64,000 nt of DNA from Rhodoferax potami (GTDB lineage Bacteria; Pseudomonadota; Gammaproteobacteria; Burkholderiales; Burkholderiaceae_C), in contig NZ_JAVBIK010000001.1 in the NCBI RefSeq assembly GCF_032193805.1, positions 1,509,001-1,573,000 on the forward strand, read 5' to 3'. The translations under genes were made by a program, and so were the position numbers. Of the stretch, positions 44,649-57,303 are shown piece by piece. Each line of letters opens with the position of its first letter. Within the stretch, counting starts at the first letter, position 1. Below the pieces are notes generated by a model, which did not search any database, was not told the origin of the DNA, and was given only the letters and a program-made list of their open reading frames with translations.

Positions 44649-45504
44649 ATGGCCCGACGCTGAGCAACACACCCACAAACACTGAAAAACCCACCCAGTG
44701 GTTCAATCGGAAGGCTTTGAAACAGCCTTCCCGGGATCGATCTCGGATCAGCGTGCCATGCCAAACCACTTGCACCGCGGCCCCGGCAACCCCCAGCCAC
44801 CACCCCCAAGCAGCATCAAGCCCGGGCAGCACCAACCACGACCAGAGGGCCAGATAGGCCACATAAAACGCCATCACAGCGGGCACATCCCAGCGCCCCA
44901 GGGTGATGGCAGAGGTTTTCATGCCGATGCGCAGGTCGTCGTCCCGGTCGACCATGGCGTACTCGGTGTCATAGGCCAACACCCAAAACAGGTTCCCCAC
45001 CAACAGCGCCCACGCCTGCCACGGAATGTCGCCCCTCACGGCTGCGTAGGCCATGGGTATGCCAAAGCTGAACGCCACGCCCAACACCGCCTGCGGCATG
45101 GAGACATAGCGCTTGGCATAGGGGTAGACCAAGGCCACCGCCAGCGCGGCGAAGGACCATGCAATCGTCACGGCATTGGTCGTCAGCACCAAGCCGAAAG
45201 CGGCTGCGGCCAGCACACCGCCTACCGCCAGGGCCTCGCGGCTCGAAATACGGCCACTGGTCACCGGGCGCTGGGCGGTGCGCTTGACGTGCTTGTCAAA
45301 CTCCCGGTCCGCCACGTCGTTCACGCAGCAGCCGGCACTGCGCATCAAGATGGTGCCCAAGGTGAACACCACCACCAAATGCCAACCCGGAAACCCACCT
45401 TGGGCCAACCACAAGGCAGACAAGGTCGGCCACAAGAGAAGCAGCCAGCCGGCAGGCCGGTTCCAGCGGATCAGGTCTAGATAGAGAGAGAGTTTCGCGC
45501 GCAC
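44647..45504 (-). CDS. ubiA: 4-hydroxybenzoate octaprenyltransferase
   Basis: UbiA attaches the polyprenyl tail to 4-hydroxybenzoate in ubiquinone synthesis at the inner membrane. The 285-residue protein has eight to nine membrane segments. The Mg-diphosphate motif lies in [19 protein letters not shown] and a second Asp-rich motif in [19 protein letters not shown]. It starts [20 protein letters not shown] after Met. It is separated from oxyR by 68 bp that hold a palindromic repeat. Confidence 0.97.
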   Translation of the reverse strand: MRAKLSLYLDLIRWNRPAGWLLLLWPTLSALWLAQGGFPGWHLVVVFTLGTILMRSAGCCVNDVADREFDKHVKRTAQRPVTSGRISSREALAVGGVLAAAAFGLVLTTNAVTIAWSFAALAVALVYPYAKRYVSMPQAVLGVAFSFGIPMAYAAVRGDIPWQAWALLVGNLFWVLAYDTEYAMVDRDDDLRIGMKTSAITLGRWDVPAVMAFYVAYLALWSWLVLPGLDAAWGWWLGVAGAAVQVVWHGTLIRDRSREGCFKAFRLNHWVGFSVFVGVLLSVGP

Positions 45505-45510
45505 GGAATT

Positions 45511-45559
45511 ACGATGATTTTGATAGCTACTGGCCCATTTAAAACCTGGGCAAACAGCC
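45511..45559 (+). repeat. Palindromic repeat copy between ubiA and oxyR
   Basis: ACGATGATTTTGATAGC, then TACTGGCCCATTTAAAACC, then TGGGCAAACAGCC. The left arm of the first hairpin has decayed. The second hairpin keeps its pairing with different bases (GCCCA/TGGGC instead of GCGC/GCGC), and the spacing is exactly conserved. Confidence 0.65.
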
Positions 45560-45572
45560 GTTTTTATTCAAT

Positions 45573-46544
45573 TCAAGACAAACGGGTCACACCCGGCAGC
45601 TCACAACTGTAGATGGCATTGCGCAAAGCGGCGATGGCCTCGTACCGGGTAAAGCTGCGGCGCCAGGCCAGCACCACGCGGCGCATGGGCGGCGGTAGCG
45701 GGCTGCCATCGGGCTTGGCATCCTGGACCGGCAGGTATTTGACGAACCCGGGCTCTGCACCTCGTTTTTTGGGCTCCAGCGCCTCTTTGGGCACGCTCAT
45801 GCGGGGCACCAGTGTCATCCCCATGCCGGCAGCCACCATGTGCTTGATGGTCTCCAGCGAGGAGCCCTCAAAACTTTTGCGGATACCCTCAGCATCGCTG
45901 GAAAAACGCGCGAACTCGGGGCAGACCTCCAACACGTGGTCACGGAAGCAGTGGCCATTGCCCAGCAGCAACATGGTTTCGCTTTTGAGTTGCTCCGCCG
46001 TGACCGAGCTTTGCTTGGCGAGTGCGTGCCCTGCAGGTACCGCCGCATAGAAGGGCTCGTCATACAGCGGCGCGAGCGCCAGGCCAGTATCCGGAAAAGG
46101 CTCGGCCAGAATGGCGCAGTCGATCTCTCCAGTGCGGAGCATTTCGAGCAGCTTCACCGTGAAGTTCTCTTGTAGCACCAGCGGCATTTGGGGGCTCTTG
46201 GTGATGACTTGCCGCACCAAAGCCGGCAGGAGGTAAGGCGCTATCGTGTAAATCACCCCCAACTTGAGGGGACCAGCCAAGGGGTCTTTGCCACGCTTGG
46301 CGATGTCTTTGATGTTGGCCGCCTGCTCCAGCACACTCTGGGCCTGCCGGATAATTTCTTCGCCGAGCGGGGTCACCGTCACCTCGTTGGCGCTGCGCTC
46401 AAACAGCTTACAGTCCAGCTCCTCTTCGAGCTTTTTGACCGCCACGGAAAGCGTGGGCTGCGAGACAAAGCAGGCGTCCGCTGCCTTGCCGAAGTGCCGC
46501 TCACGGGCCACCGCCACAATGTATTTCAGTTCTGTCAGCGTCAT
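45573..46544 (-). CDS. oxyR: Hydrogen peroxide-inducible regulator OxyR
   Basis: OxyR is a LysR-type redox sensor that activates peroxide defence genes. The 323-residue protein starts with the HTH MTLTELKYIVAVARERHFGK and carries both redox cysteines at the E. coli positions. These are Cys199 and Cys208, in NGHCFRDHVLEVCPE. The C-terminal tail is ~15 residues longer than the E. coli protein. No target gene such as a catalase is adjacent. Confidence 0.95.
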   Translation of the reverse strand: MTLTELKYIVAVARERHFGKAADACFVSQPTLSVAVKKLEEELDCKLFERSANEVTVTPLGEEIIRQAQSVLEQAANIKDIAKRGKDPLAGPLKLGVIYTIAPYLLPALVRQVITKSPQMPLVLQENFTVKLLEMLRTGEIDCAILAEPFPDTGLALAPLYDEPFYAAVPAGHALAKQSSVTAEQLKSETMLLLGNGHCFRDHVLEVCPEFARFSSDAEGIRKSFEGSSLETIKHMVAAGMGMTLVPRMSVPKEALEPKKRGAEPGFVKYLPVQDAKPDGSPLPPPMRRVVLAWRRSFTRYEAIAALRNAIYSCELPGVTRLS

Positions 46545-46606
46545 ACCGTCGCCTCCTAATCGTCAACCATGATGCCACGGCCGATAGCCTGAATCAATGC
46601 CGCCTT

Positions 46607-47497
46607 TCAATGGGCATGGCCCTTGGGCTCGATGATGACCAGCGCAATACCGCAGACCAAGAGACCCGCGCCGCTCCAAAACGCAGCGTCCGGCGTCTCC
46701 GCAAAAAATACCGCGCCCAGCGCCGGGCTGAACAACAGCAAGGAAAAGCTACCCGCCTCCACCGCCGACGCATCGCCCGCTCGGTAGGCGAAAAAATAAC
46801 CGAGGTAAATCCCCGCCGCGGCCATGCCCACCACCGGCAACAAGGGCCACAAATTCGCAGGCACTGCGGGAAGTGCAAAGCCGGTAAACAGCCCGAACGT
46901 GAGCCAACATGCCACCTGGCTCCAGGTCAGCACCGCGATCGGGTGCTCGGTGCCGGAGTATTTTTTCAAGACGATGCCCAGCATCGATTCCATGAGCGCG
47001 CCCAGCAAAGCCACCAATGCCGCCGGATGAAAAGCACCCGCGCCCGGCTGCAAAATCACCAGCACCCCTCCGAAGCCCACGGCCACGCCAGTCCAGCGCA
47101 GCCAATGCGGTTTCTCTCCCAAAAAGAACACCCCCAAGGGCAACATGAAGAGAGAGCCGGTCATCAAAAAGGCACTCGCCTCCGCGAGCGGCAAATGCGA
47201 GACCGCATAGGCCGCGCACCAGGCTGAGGTGACGATGAAGCCCGCCCGCAGCACATGGATCAGGGGCTTTCGACTGCGCACCACCCGCCCCTTTGTCGCC
47301 ACCCATACGGGCATCAGCATGCACAAGACGATGGACGCTTGCAAAAACAGCACCTGCTTGGGCACCAGCCCTTGGGCCATGAGTTGCTTGTTGCAGGCGT
47401 CCAGCACAGACCAGCACAGCATCGCCATGACGACCAGCAAAACCCCACGGGTATTGCCCTGCAGCGCTTGCCAGCGCCTGACCATTGTTTGAACCAT
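46607..47497 (-). CDS. EamA/DMT-family transporter
   Basis: This protein of about 296 residues has ten hydrophobic helices in two EamA halves. The first half opens NTRGVLLVVMAMLCWSVLDA and has SHLPLAEASAFLMTGSLFML; the second has the matching AYRAGDASAVEAGSFSLLLF. Such proteins export metabolites; the substrate is unknown. The start at 47497 (MVQTMVRRWQ) is preferred to a longer frame that overlaps the upstream gene. It lies 62 bp upstream of oxyR. Confidence 0.9.
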   Translation of the reverse strand: MVQTMVRRWQALQGNTRGVLLVVMAMLCWSVLDACNKQLMAQGLVPKQVLFLQASIVLCMLMPVWVATKGRVVRSRKPLIHVLRAGFIVTSAWCAAYAVSHLPLAEASAFLMTGSLFMLPLGVFFLGEKPHWLRWTGVAVGFGGVLVILQPGAGAFHPAALVALLGALMESMLGIVLKKYSGTEHPIAVLTWSQVACWLTFGLFTGFALPAVPANLWPLLPVVGMAAAGIYLGYFFAYRAGDASAVEAGSFSLLLFSPALGAVFFAETPDAAFWSGAGLLVCGIALVIIEPKGHAH

Positions 47498-47522
47498 AGG
47501 GTGTGAAATCAGCCCACCGACG

Positions 47523-48476
47523 TCAGGTCGTGGCGGGCACCATTTTCTTGAGGCTGTCGCGCAGAATTTCCATGCGCTCTTTCCAGGCGCGGCGTACATC
47601 GGGCGGCGTATTCTTCAGCACCCGGAAGGAGTGGGGGTCCGGGTGCCCCTCGGCGTCCAGCACATTGATTTCGAGCTCGCCGCCCAAAGAGGTCACCGTG
47701 GCACCCCGCAGCGTCGTGTGGGCCGTCTGCTTGCCGGAATGCAAGGTAATGCGGCCTGTCGCGTCGAGGTCAATAAACCACTCAATCCCACCTTTGCCAT
47801 CCAGACCCACTTCACTGGTGGTCCCGGTAAAACCCGCTACACGCCGCCACTGGGCGATTTGCTCATCGGGGGTCATGGCGTTGACTTTGCCTTTGGCCTT
47901 GAGGGCCGCTTTGGCCGCAGCAGCCTCTTCGGCCTCGCGCTTGGCCGCTTCTTCCGCATCCAGGCGCGCTTGGCGCTGGTGCTCCAAGCGCTCTACCCAC
48001 AGCTGGATTTGCTTGGCAAAGGTGACAAATTCGTCCGCAACCTTGCTGGGCAAGGGCGCCAGGCGCAGCTCAGCATCTTCTTCGGATGCCAGAAATGCTA
48101 GGCTGTGCCAGCCAGAGGGCTCAGTGGCTTCCTGACCCGGCTTGGGATTGCTCAGGGTGCGCACCATGCGAGCGAGTTCGATGCGCAGGCCCAGCGCATC
48201 AAAGGTCACATCCAGCGCGCCCTGTTTTTCCATCTCAGCCTGGCCTTCGCGCGCCTTCTGGTGGTAGGTGGCTTTGCGCGCTTTGACCCGTATCTTGCCT
48301 GCACGACGCAGCATGTCGACGCTGAACTCATGGGCCTCAAAGCGCTGGCCTCCGGGGATTTTGGTGACCGCAGTGCGCATCCAAAAGGCCTGTAACTCGG
48401 CATAGAGGTAAGCCGCGATCGACAGCACGAAGATCGCCCCCACACTCCACAAGATCCAATCCATTTGTCCGCTCAT
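47523..48476 (-). CDS. Membrane-anchored hypothetical protein with a coiled coil
   Basis: I do not recognise this 317-residue protein as a named family. One membrane helix lies at the N-terminus (MDWILWSVGAIFVLSIAAYL). An Ala/Glu/Lys-rich helical stretch in the middle (RLDAEEAAKREAEEAAAAKA) looks like a coiled coil. The C-terminal half is a mixed alpha/beta cytoplasmic domain (SEVGLDGKGGIEWFIDLDAT, GRITLHSGKQTAHTTL). It is between recG and the EamA gene on the same strand, 25 bp before the latter. Confidence 0.75.
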   Translation of the reverse strand: MSGQMDWILWSVGAIFVLSIAAYLYAELQAFWMRTAVTKIPGGQRFEAHEFSVDMLRRAGKIRVKARKATYHQKAREGQAEMEKQGALDVTFDALGLRIELARMVRTLSNPKPGQEATEPSGWHSLAFLASEEDAELRLAPLPSKVADEFVTFAKQIQLWVERLEHQRQARLDAEEAAKREAEEAAAAKAALKAKGKVNAMTPDEQIAQWRRVAGFTGTTSEVGLDGKGGIEWFIDLDATGRITLHSGKQTAHTTLRGATVTSLGGELEINVLDAEGHPDPHSFRVLKNTPPDVRRAWKERMEILRDSLKKMVPATT

Positions 48477-48514
48477 GCAGCGATGTTAACGGGCCACGAT
48501 GACACTAGGCCCGA

Positions 48515-50617
48515 TCAGGCCTTGAGAAACTCAGCCTTGCCACCCAACCAGCGTGCCACATGCTTCGCCGCCAAATGCGGGTAGGTATCGAGCAGCATGG
48601 GCGCCTCGGCTTTGGCCCACTCCAGCAAATCCACATCGACCGAAAGATCCGCAAAGCGCAGCATGGCCTCGCCGCTTTGGCGGGCGCCCAAAAACTCACC
48701 GGGGCCGCGGATCTCCAAGTCACGCCGGGCAATTTCAAACCCGTCATTGGTCTCGGCCATGGCCTTCAGCCGCTCCCGCGCCGCTTCGCCCAGCCGCGGC
48801 GCATCGCCGGTGGAGTACAGCAGCACACAAGCCGATGCCGCAGCGCCCCGCCCCACCCGCCCGCGCAACTGGTGCAGTTGGCTTAGGCCGAAACGCTCGG
48901 CATGTTCAATCACCATCAGCGAGGCATTGGGCACATCCACACCCACTTCAATGACCGTGGTGCTCACCAGCACCGACATCAGCCCCGCGGTGAAGGCGCC
49001 CATGACGGCCTTTTTGTCATCCACATGCATGCGCGAGTGCAGTAGCCCGATCAGCACCGGCTGGCCGTCGGCACGGATAGCACCCTGCAGAGCCTCGGCC
49101 AGATCGGCGTGGGTCTGGGTGGCGTTGCTCAAGTCCAGTGCCTCGCTCTCTTCAATCAGCGGGCACACCCAATACACCTGCCGGCCCTGGCTGATCTGGG
49201 CGCGGATGCGCTCAATCACCTCATCGCGCCGCGCATCGTTCACCACCTTGGTGACGATGGGCGTGCGCCCGGGCGGCAGCTCATCGAGGGTGGATACATC
49301 GAGGTCCGCGTAGTAGCTCATCGCCAGCGTGCGCGGTATAGGCGTCGCCGTCATCATCAGCAAATGAGGTTCCATATCCTCATGGTGCAGCTTGTTGCGC
49401 AGGGCCAAGCGTTGCGCCACGCCAAAGCGGTGTTGCTCGTCGATGATGGCCAGGGCCAGGTTCTTGAACTTCACCTTGTCCTGGATGATGGCGTGGGTGC
49501 CCACCACCAACTGGGCTTCGCCGCTCTCGATCAAGGCCAGCATGGCCCTGCGCTCTTTGGCCTTTTGGGTGCCGGTGAGCCAGGCGGTGGTGATGCCCAA
49601 GGGCTCCAGCCAAGCCAGCAGCTTGCGGAAGTGTTGTTCGGCCAAAATTTCGGTGGGCGCCATCAGGGCACACTGCCAACCCGCATCCATGCAGATAGCG
49701 GCAGCCAGCGCTGCCACCACGGTTTTGCCGGCACCGACATCGCCCTGCAACAAACGGTGCATGGGGATGCGGCGTGCCATGTCCTTGGCAATTTCTTCGC
49801 CCACGCGTTGTTGCGCATTCGTCAGGCCAAAGGGCAACGCCGCCAGCAGCCGGGCATGCAGCGTGCCGCCCTCCACCGCTTGGAGCTGCGGGGCCTTGAG
49901 CGCCGCTCGCTCGCGCCGGCTTTGCAGCTGGCTGAGTTGCTGGGCCAACAGTTCCTCGGCCTTGAGTCGTTGCCAGGCCGGGTGGCTGTGGTCCATCAGG
50001 GTGTCGATCGACACATCCGGCGTGGGGTGGTGCAAAAACTGTAGCGCGTCACGCAGTGTCCACAAGGGCTGCTGGTGGTTTTGATGCTGACGATGCTGCA
50101 GCCACTCTAGGTCTCCGGGCGCGAAGGTGTCGCTCAAATCGGCCCGCGCCAAGCCGGAGAGCACCGCCTTGCGCAGGTAGGCCTGGGGCAAACCAGCCAC
50201 CGTGGGGTACACCGGGGTGAGCGCCGTCGGCAGATCGCCACCGGCTGCCTTGAAGCTGGGGTGCAACATGGTGCGCCCCAGAAAGCCCCCCTTGACTTCG
50301 CCGCGCACCCGCACCGTGTTGCCTACCGCGAGCGCCTTTTGCTGTGAGCCATAGAAACTGAAGAAACGCAGGGTGCAAGTGTCGGTGCCATCGTCCACCG
50401 TCACGATGAGCTGGCGGCGCGGCCGGTACGTCACCTCCTGGTGGGTGACCGTGGCTTCAATCTGGACAGGGTAGCTGTCGCGCACGTCACTGAGTTTGAC
50501 GATGCGGGTTTCGTCTTCGTAACGCAGGGGCAGGTGCAAGGCGAGGTCGATATCCCGGCGCAGGCCCAGCTTTTCGAGGGCTTTTTGCGACTCGGTTTTG
50601 GGCTTGACTTCAGGCAT
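48515..50617 (-). CDS. recG: ATP-dependent DNA helicase RecG
   Basis: RecG regresses stalled replication forks and processes recombination intermediates. The 700-residue protein has an N-terminal wedge/OB domain (EATVTHQEVTYRPRRQLIVT), Walker A GDVGAGKTVVAAL, motif II IIDEQHRFGV, TATPIPRTLA, motif V VSTTVIEVGVDVPNAS, and motif VI QLRGRVGRG. The TRG-like end EIRGPGEFLGARQSG is also present. The start at 50617 (MPEVKPKTESQ) is chosen at the family length; a much longer frame upstream is antisense to the neighbouring gene. Confidence 0.96.
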   Translation of the reverse strand: MPEVKPKTESQKALEKLGLRRDIDLALHLPLRYEDETRIVKLSDVRDSYPVQIEATVTHQEVTYRPRRQLIVTVDDGTDTCTLRFFSFYGSQQKALAVGNTVRVRGEVKGGFLGRTMLHPSFKAAGGDLPTALTPVYPTVAGLPQAYLRKAVLSGLARADLSDTFAPGDLEWLQHRQHQNHQQPLWTLRDALQFLHHPTPDVSIDTLMDHSHPAWQRLKAEELLAQQLSQLQSRRERAALKAPQLQAVEGGTLHARLLAALPFGLTNAQQRVGEEIAKDMARRIPMHRLLQGDVGAGKTVVAALAAAICMDAGWQCALMAPTEILAEQHFRKLLAWLEPLGITTAWLTGTQKAKERRAMLALIESGEAQLVVGTHAIIQDKVKFKNLALAIIDEQHRFGVAQRLALRNKLHHEDMEPHLLMMTATPIPRTLAMSYYADLDVSTLDELPPGRTPIVTKVVNDARRDEVIERIRAQISQGRQVYWVCPLIEESEALDLSNATQTHADLAEALQGAIRADGQPVLIGLLHSRMHVDDKKAVMGAFTAGLMSVLVSTTVIEVGVDVPNASLMVIEHAERFGLSQLHQLRGRVGRGAAASACVLLYSTGDAPRLGEAARERLKAMAETNDGFEIARRDLEIRGPGEFLGARQSGEAMLRFADLSVDVDLLEWAKAEAPMLLDTYPHLAAKHVARWLGGKAEFLKA

Positions 50618-50686
50618 GGGCGCATTGTGCCGCACTACACTGGGGTGTTTGCCTGCCAGCGCAGGCTCAGTCACCGAGGAGACCAC

Positions 50687-51670
50687 ATGAAACAATGGAT
50701 TGCACCGCTGGCCGTCGTGGCCACCCTGCTGGGCAGCGCTGTCAGCGCCCCCGTTTACGCCCAAACCGCGGCCTACCCGTCCAAGCCTATTCGCTTGGTT
50801 ATTCCCTTCCCGCCAGGAGGCGGCACCGACATCCTCTCCCGCCTGGTCGCAAGCAAGCTGACCGAAAACTTCCAGTGGACCGTGGTGCCTGACAACAAGG
50901 CCGGCGCCGGCGGAACTATCGGCATTGCCGAAGCCATCAAGGCCGCGCCCACGGGGTATGACATGGTTATGGGCCAGAAAGACAACTTGGTAGTGGCCCC
51001 TTGGCTCTACGGCAACCTGCCCTGGGACCCGACCAAAGACCTGGTGCCCGTGGCCCACGTGGCCTACACGCCGGTGGTGATTGCCACCGCCGCCAACTCC
51101 AAGTTCAAGACATTGGCAGACGTGGTCGCAGCTGCCAAAGCCGCGCCCGACACCATCACCTACGGCTCGCCCGGTAACGGCACCACCATTCACCTCGCGG
51201 GCAACCTGTTCGAAAAGGCCGCCAAGGTCGATATCCGCCACATCCCCTACAAAGGCTCCAATCCAGCGCTGATGGACGCACTGGCCGGTAATGTGGATTT
51301 GTTGGTGTCCTCCGTACCCTCGGCGATTGCCCAGATCAAGGCGGGCAAATTGCGCGCCTTGGCAGTGACCTCTGCCGCCCGCAGCACCTCGCTGCCCGAT
51401 GTGCCCACCGTGGCCGAGTCCGGCTACAAAGACTTTGATGTGAGCACCTGGTACGGCCTTTTCATGCCCGCCGGCACGCCCGCCAACGTGGTCACCTTGG
51501 TGAACAGCAAGGTCAATGAGCTGCTCGCCACCGCTGAATTCAAGGCCGCCATCCACGCCCAAGGTGCAGAGCCTCAGGCCATGAAGTCCGAGCAATTCGG
51601 CAACCTGCTGAAAACGGACTACGCCAAGTGGAAGGGCATCGTGCAGGCCTCCGGCGCCAAGGTGGAATAG
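50687..51670 (+). CDS. Bug-family tripartite tricarboxylate transporter substrate-binding protein
   Basis: This 327-residue periplasmic protein has a signal peptide (cleavage near PVYAQ, about residue 25). The Bug/TctC fold shows YPSKPIRLVIPFPPGGGTDI, NKAGAGGTIGIAEAIKAAP, SPGNGTTIHLAGNLFEKAAK, YKGSNPALMDALAGNVDLL and PDVPTVAESGYKDFD. Bug proteins bind carboxylates and are greatly expanded in Burkholderiales, often, as here, without transporter genes. A GAGGAGA ribosome binding site precedes the start. It is divergent from recG across 69 bp. Confidence 0.95.
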   Translation: MKQWIAPLAVVATLLGSAVSAPVYAQTAAYPSKPIRLVIPFPPGGGTDILSRLVASKLTENFQWTVVPDNKAGAGGTIGIAEAIKAAPTGYDMVMGQKDNLVVAPWLYGNLPWDPTKDLVPVAHVAYTPVVIATAANSKFKTLADVVAAAKAAPDTITYGSPGNGTTIHLAGNLFEKAAKVDIRHIPYKGSNPALMDALAGNVDLLVSSVPSAIAQIKAGKLRALAVTSAARSTSLPDVPTVAESGYKDFDVSTWYGLFMPAGTPANVVTLVNSKVNELLATAEFKAAIHAQGAEPQAMKSEQFGNLLKTDYAKWKGIVQASGAKVE

Positions 51671-51731
51671 TCCGGCAGAAGCCGCAAAACGCAACTGCTT
51701 CAGATCTGCCATTTCCTGCCGATATCGAGGC

Positions 51732-52346
51732 ATGGAAATGGCTCACCCGGAACTCGAAGCGCGCCCGACTGAAACCTCGCTGCTCACGCTGCGCATACGG
51801 TCTGCAATTGCCCTGAGTGTCCGCAATTGCCTGTGCCACTGGTTCCCCCACAACTTCCACTCCTTATGCCATGCCTTTGCGGTGGTGGGATCGAATGTGG
51901 CGAGCATCGCGCTAGATCGCAACTATCGCCCGGTTGCGGGCTTGGCGGCTATAGATGCGGGCAATGACCAGATCATTGTGATGGCCGATGAGCAGGCATT
52001 CAGCAACCCGCTGGGCGGTGCCTACCACTGCTGGATCGAGTCGGATGACGCGGCTCCGGTGGAGCTGGTCGACTTCACTTTTGAGCACAACCACATCTAC
52101 GCCGAAGCCAATGGATACCCCTGGATCGGAGAGGCATCGCCGGCGTATCTGTGGGGTCCTTCCGACGTCGTATCGATCCGGACGCCCTTGGCCAGCCTGC
52201 GTCCAGGCTTTGGCAAAGACAAAATCTGGGTGAGCGAACCGCAGGCAGGCGCGCGATGGATGCAAGCGCACATTGCCAACAATACCAACGCCTATGTGCA
52301 GCTGACCTCTGACGCTTTAACCCGGTATCAACAGCTGATGGCCTGA
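51732..52346 (+). CDS. Hypothetical protein, possibly transglutaminase-like (DUF2026-like)
   Basis: This is a 204-residue soluble protein with no signal peptide. The order of CHAFAVVGSNVASIAL, then GGAYHCWIESDDAAPVELVD, then FTF recalls the Cys-His-Asp arrangement of transglutaminase-like or DUF2026 proteins. There, a Cys near the N-terminus is followed by H-x-W and an Asp in an I/V-D-F strand. This is pattern recognition only. The start may be ATG at 51738. It lies between the Bug gene and queA with no clear operon link. Confidence 0.65.
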   Translation: MEMAHPELEARPTETSLLTLRIRSAIALSVRNCLCHWFPHNFHSLCHAFAVVGSNVASIALDRNYRPVAGLAAIDAGNDQIIVMADEQAFSNPLGGAYHCWIESDDAAPVELVDFTFEHNHIYAEANGYPWIGEASPAYLWGPSDVVSIRTPLASLRPGFGKDKIWVSEPQAGARWMQAHIANNTNAYVQLTSDALTRYQQLMA

Positions 52347-52431
52347 TTCGCCCCGCATTCTGCAAAAGCACCGCTATGGGAAAATAGCGGCCTTTCAACC
52401 TTGGAACGGGCCTGTCCGGCCCTCAAGCACC

Positions 52432-53511
52432 ATGTCTTTGCCTACTTCTGACGCGCAACGCGTCTTCACCCTTAGCGACTTCGACTTTGAACTCCCCGAA
52501 GCGCTGATTGCCCAACACCCCGCTACAGAACGCAGTGGCTCCCGATTGCTGGACGGCACGGGCGATACCTCAGTAGACCGCATCTTCAAGGACCTGCCCG
52601 GCCTGCTGCGTGCGGGTGACTTGCTGGTGTTCAACGACACCAAGGTCATCAACGCCCGCCTCTTCGGGGAAAAAACGACCGGCGGCAAGGTGGAACTGCT
52701 GATCGAGCGCGTGCTGGGCGGCAACCAGGTGGCAGCCCACATGCGGGTCAGCAAAAAGCCCGAGGTGGGCGCCACCATCAAGATGATCTGTGCCCCCGGC
52801 CAGGAAGACGGCCTGTGCGCCACCCTGCTCGGCCGCTGGCCGAATGTGGACGGGCCGATTTACCGCTTTGTGCTGAGCAACGACCGGGGCGACGACCCCT
52901 ATACCCTGATGGAGCGCCACGGCCATGTGCCCCTGCCGCCCTACATCACCCACAGCGACTCGCCGGAGGATGTGCAGCGCTACCAGACGGTGTTTGCCAA
53001 GAACCCCGGCGCAGTGGCCGCACCGACGGCCGCCCTGCACTTTGACGAAGGTGTATTTGCGCAGCTCGATGCCATGGGCGTACACCGTGCGCATGTGACG
53101 CTTCACGTCGGCGCGGGCACTTTTCAGCCGGTCAAAACCGAGAACATCGCCGAGCACCAGATGCACAGCGAGTGGTACAACGTGCCGCTCGAAACGCAAG
53201 AAGCGATTGCTGCCTGCAAGGCACGTGGCGGGCGCATAGTGGCGGTGGGCACCACCAGTGTGCGCACCCTAGAGAGCTGGGCCCAAACCGGCATTGCCAG
53301 TGGCGACACCAATATCTTCATCACCCCCGGCTTTGAGTTCAAGCTGGTCGATGTGCTGGTCACCAACTTCCACCTCCCCAAGAGCAGCCTGATGATGCTG
53401 GTGAGCGCCTTCACCGGCTATGACCATGTGATGGGCCTATACCGCGACGCGATTGCGCGCGGCTACCGCTTCTTCAGCTATGGCGATTCCATGCTGCTGA
53501 CGCGAAGATAA
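52432..53511 (+). CDS. queA: tRNA preQ1-34 S-adenosylmethionine ribosyltransferase-isomerase
   Basis: QueA transfers and rearranges the ribosyl group of SAM onto preQ1 in tRNA to give epoxyqueuosine. The 359-residue protein shows FDFELPEALIAQHPATERSG, LLVFNDTKVINARLFGEK, YQTVFAKNPGAVAAPTAALH, THVTLHVGAGTF-like AHVTLHVGAGTFQPV and FHLPKSSLMMLVSAFTG. Together with tgt (2.5 kb downstream) it supplies queuosine. The start at 52432 follows a GC-rich upstream with a GCTAT...ATAGC palindrome at about 52370-52385. Confidence 0.97.
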   Translation: MSLPTSDAQRVFTLSDFDFELPEALIAQHPATERSGSRLLDGTGDTSVDRIFKDLPGLLRAGDLLVFNDTKVINARLFGEKTTGGKVELLIERVLGGNQVAAHMRVSKKPEVGATIKMICAPGQEDGLCATLLGRWPNVDGPIYRFVLSNDRGDDPYTLMERHGHVPLPPYITHSDSPEDVQRYQTVFAKNPGAVAAPTAALHFDEGVFAQLDAMGVHRAHVTLHVGAGTFQPVKTENIAEHQMHSEWYNVPLETQEAIAACKARGGRIVAVGTTSVRTLESWAQTGIASGDTNIFITPGFEFKLVDVLVTNFHLPKSSLMMLVSAFTGYDHVMGLYRDAIARGYRFFSYGDSMLLTRR

Positions 53512-53544
53512 GCACCCACGCGCCAATTAAGCGCGGGTGGCCGC

Positions 53545-57195
<3,651 letters not shown>

Positions 57196-57220
57196 GCCTG
57201 CGCCAAGCGGCACAAGTAAA

Positions 57221-57243
57221 AGGGGCCCTCGGGCCCCTGTTTA
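57221..57243 (+). terminator. Terminator after tgt
   Basis: AGGGGCCC-TC-GGGCCCCT forms an 8-bp stem, followed by GTTTAG. It ends four bases before a palindromic repeat copy. A short T-run makes it a fair intrinsic terminator. Confidence 0.75.
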
Positions 57244-57246
57244 GTT

Positions 57247-57301
57247 GCTACAAAATTAATAGCTACCCGCGCAAATATTACTTGGGCCGACGGCCGATTT
57301 G
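57247..57301 (+). repeat. Palindromic repeat copy between tgt and the chemoreceptor gene
   Basis: GCTACAAAATTAATAGC, then TACCCGCGCAAATATTACT, then TGGGCCGACGGCCGATTTGA. It lies between two convergent gene ends, 3 bp from the stop of the chemoreceptor gene. Confidence 0.78.
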
Positions 57302-57303
57302 AC

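Noticed and set aside
50618..51733. N-terminal extension of the recG frame to 1072 codons
   Set aside because: The extra part is antisense to the Bug-family gene, and the RecG family starts near MPEVKPKTESQ.
52370..52390. GCTATGGGAAAATAGC before queA as another repeat copy
   Set aside because: The first palindrome is similar, but the 32-nt second part and terminal GGCC spacing are missing; it is probably a chance or promoter palindrome.
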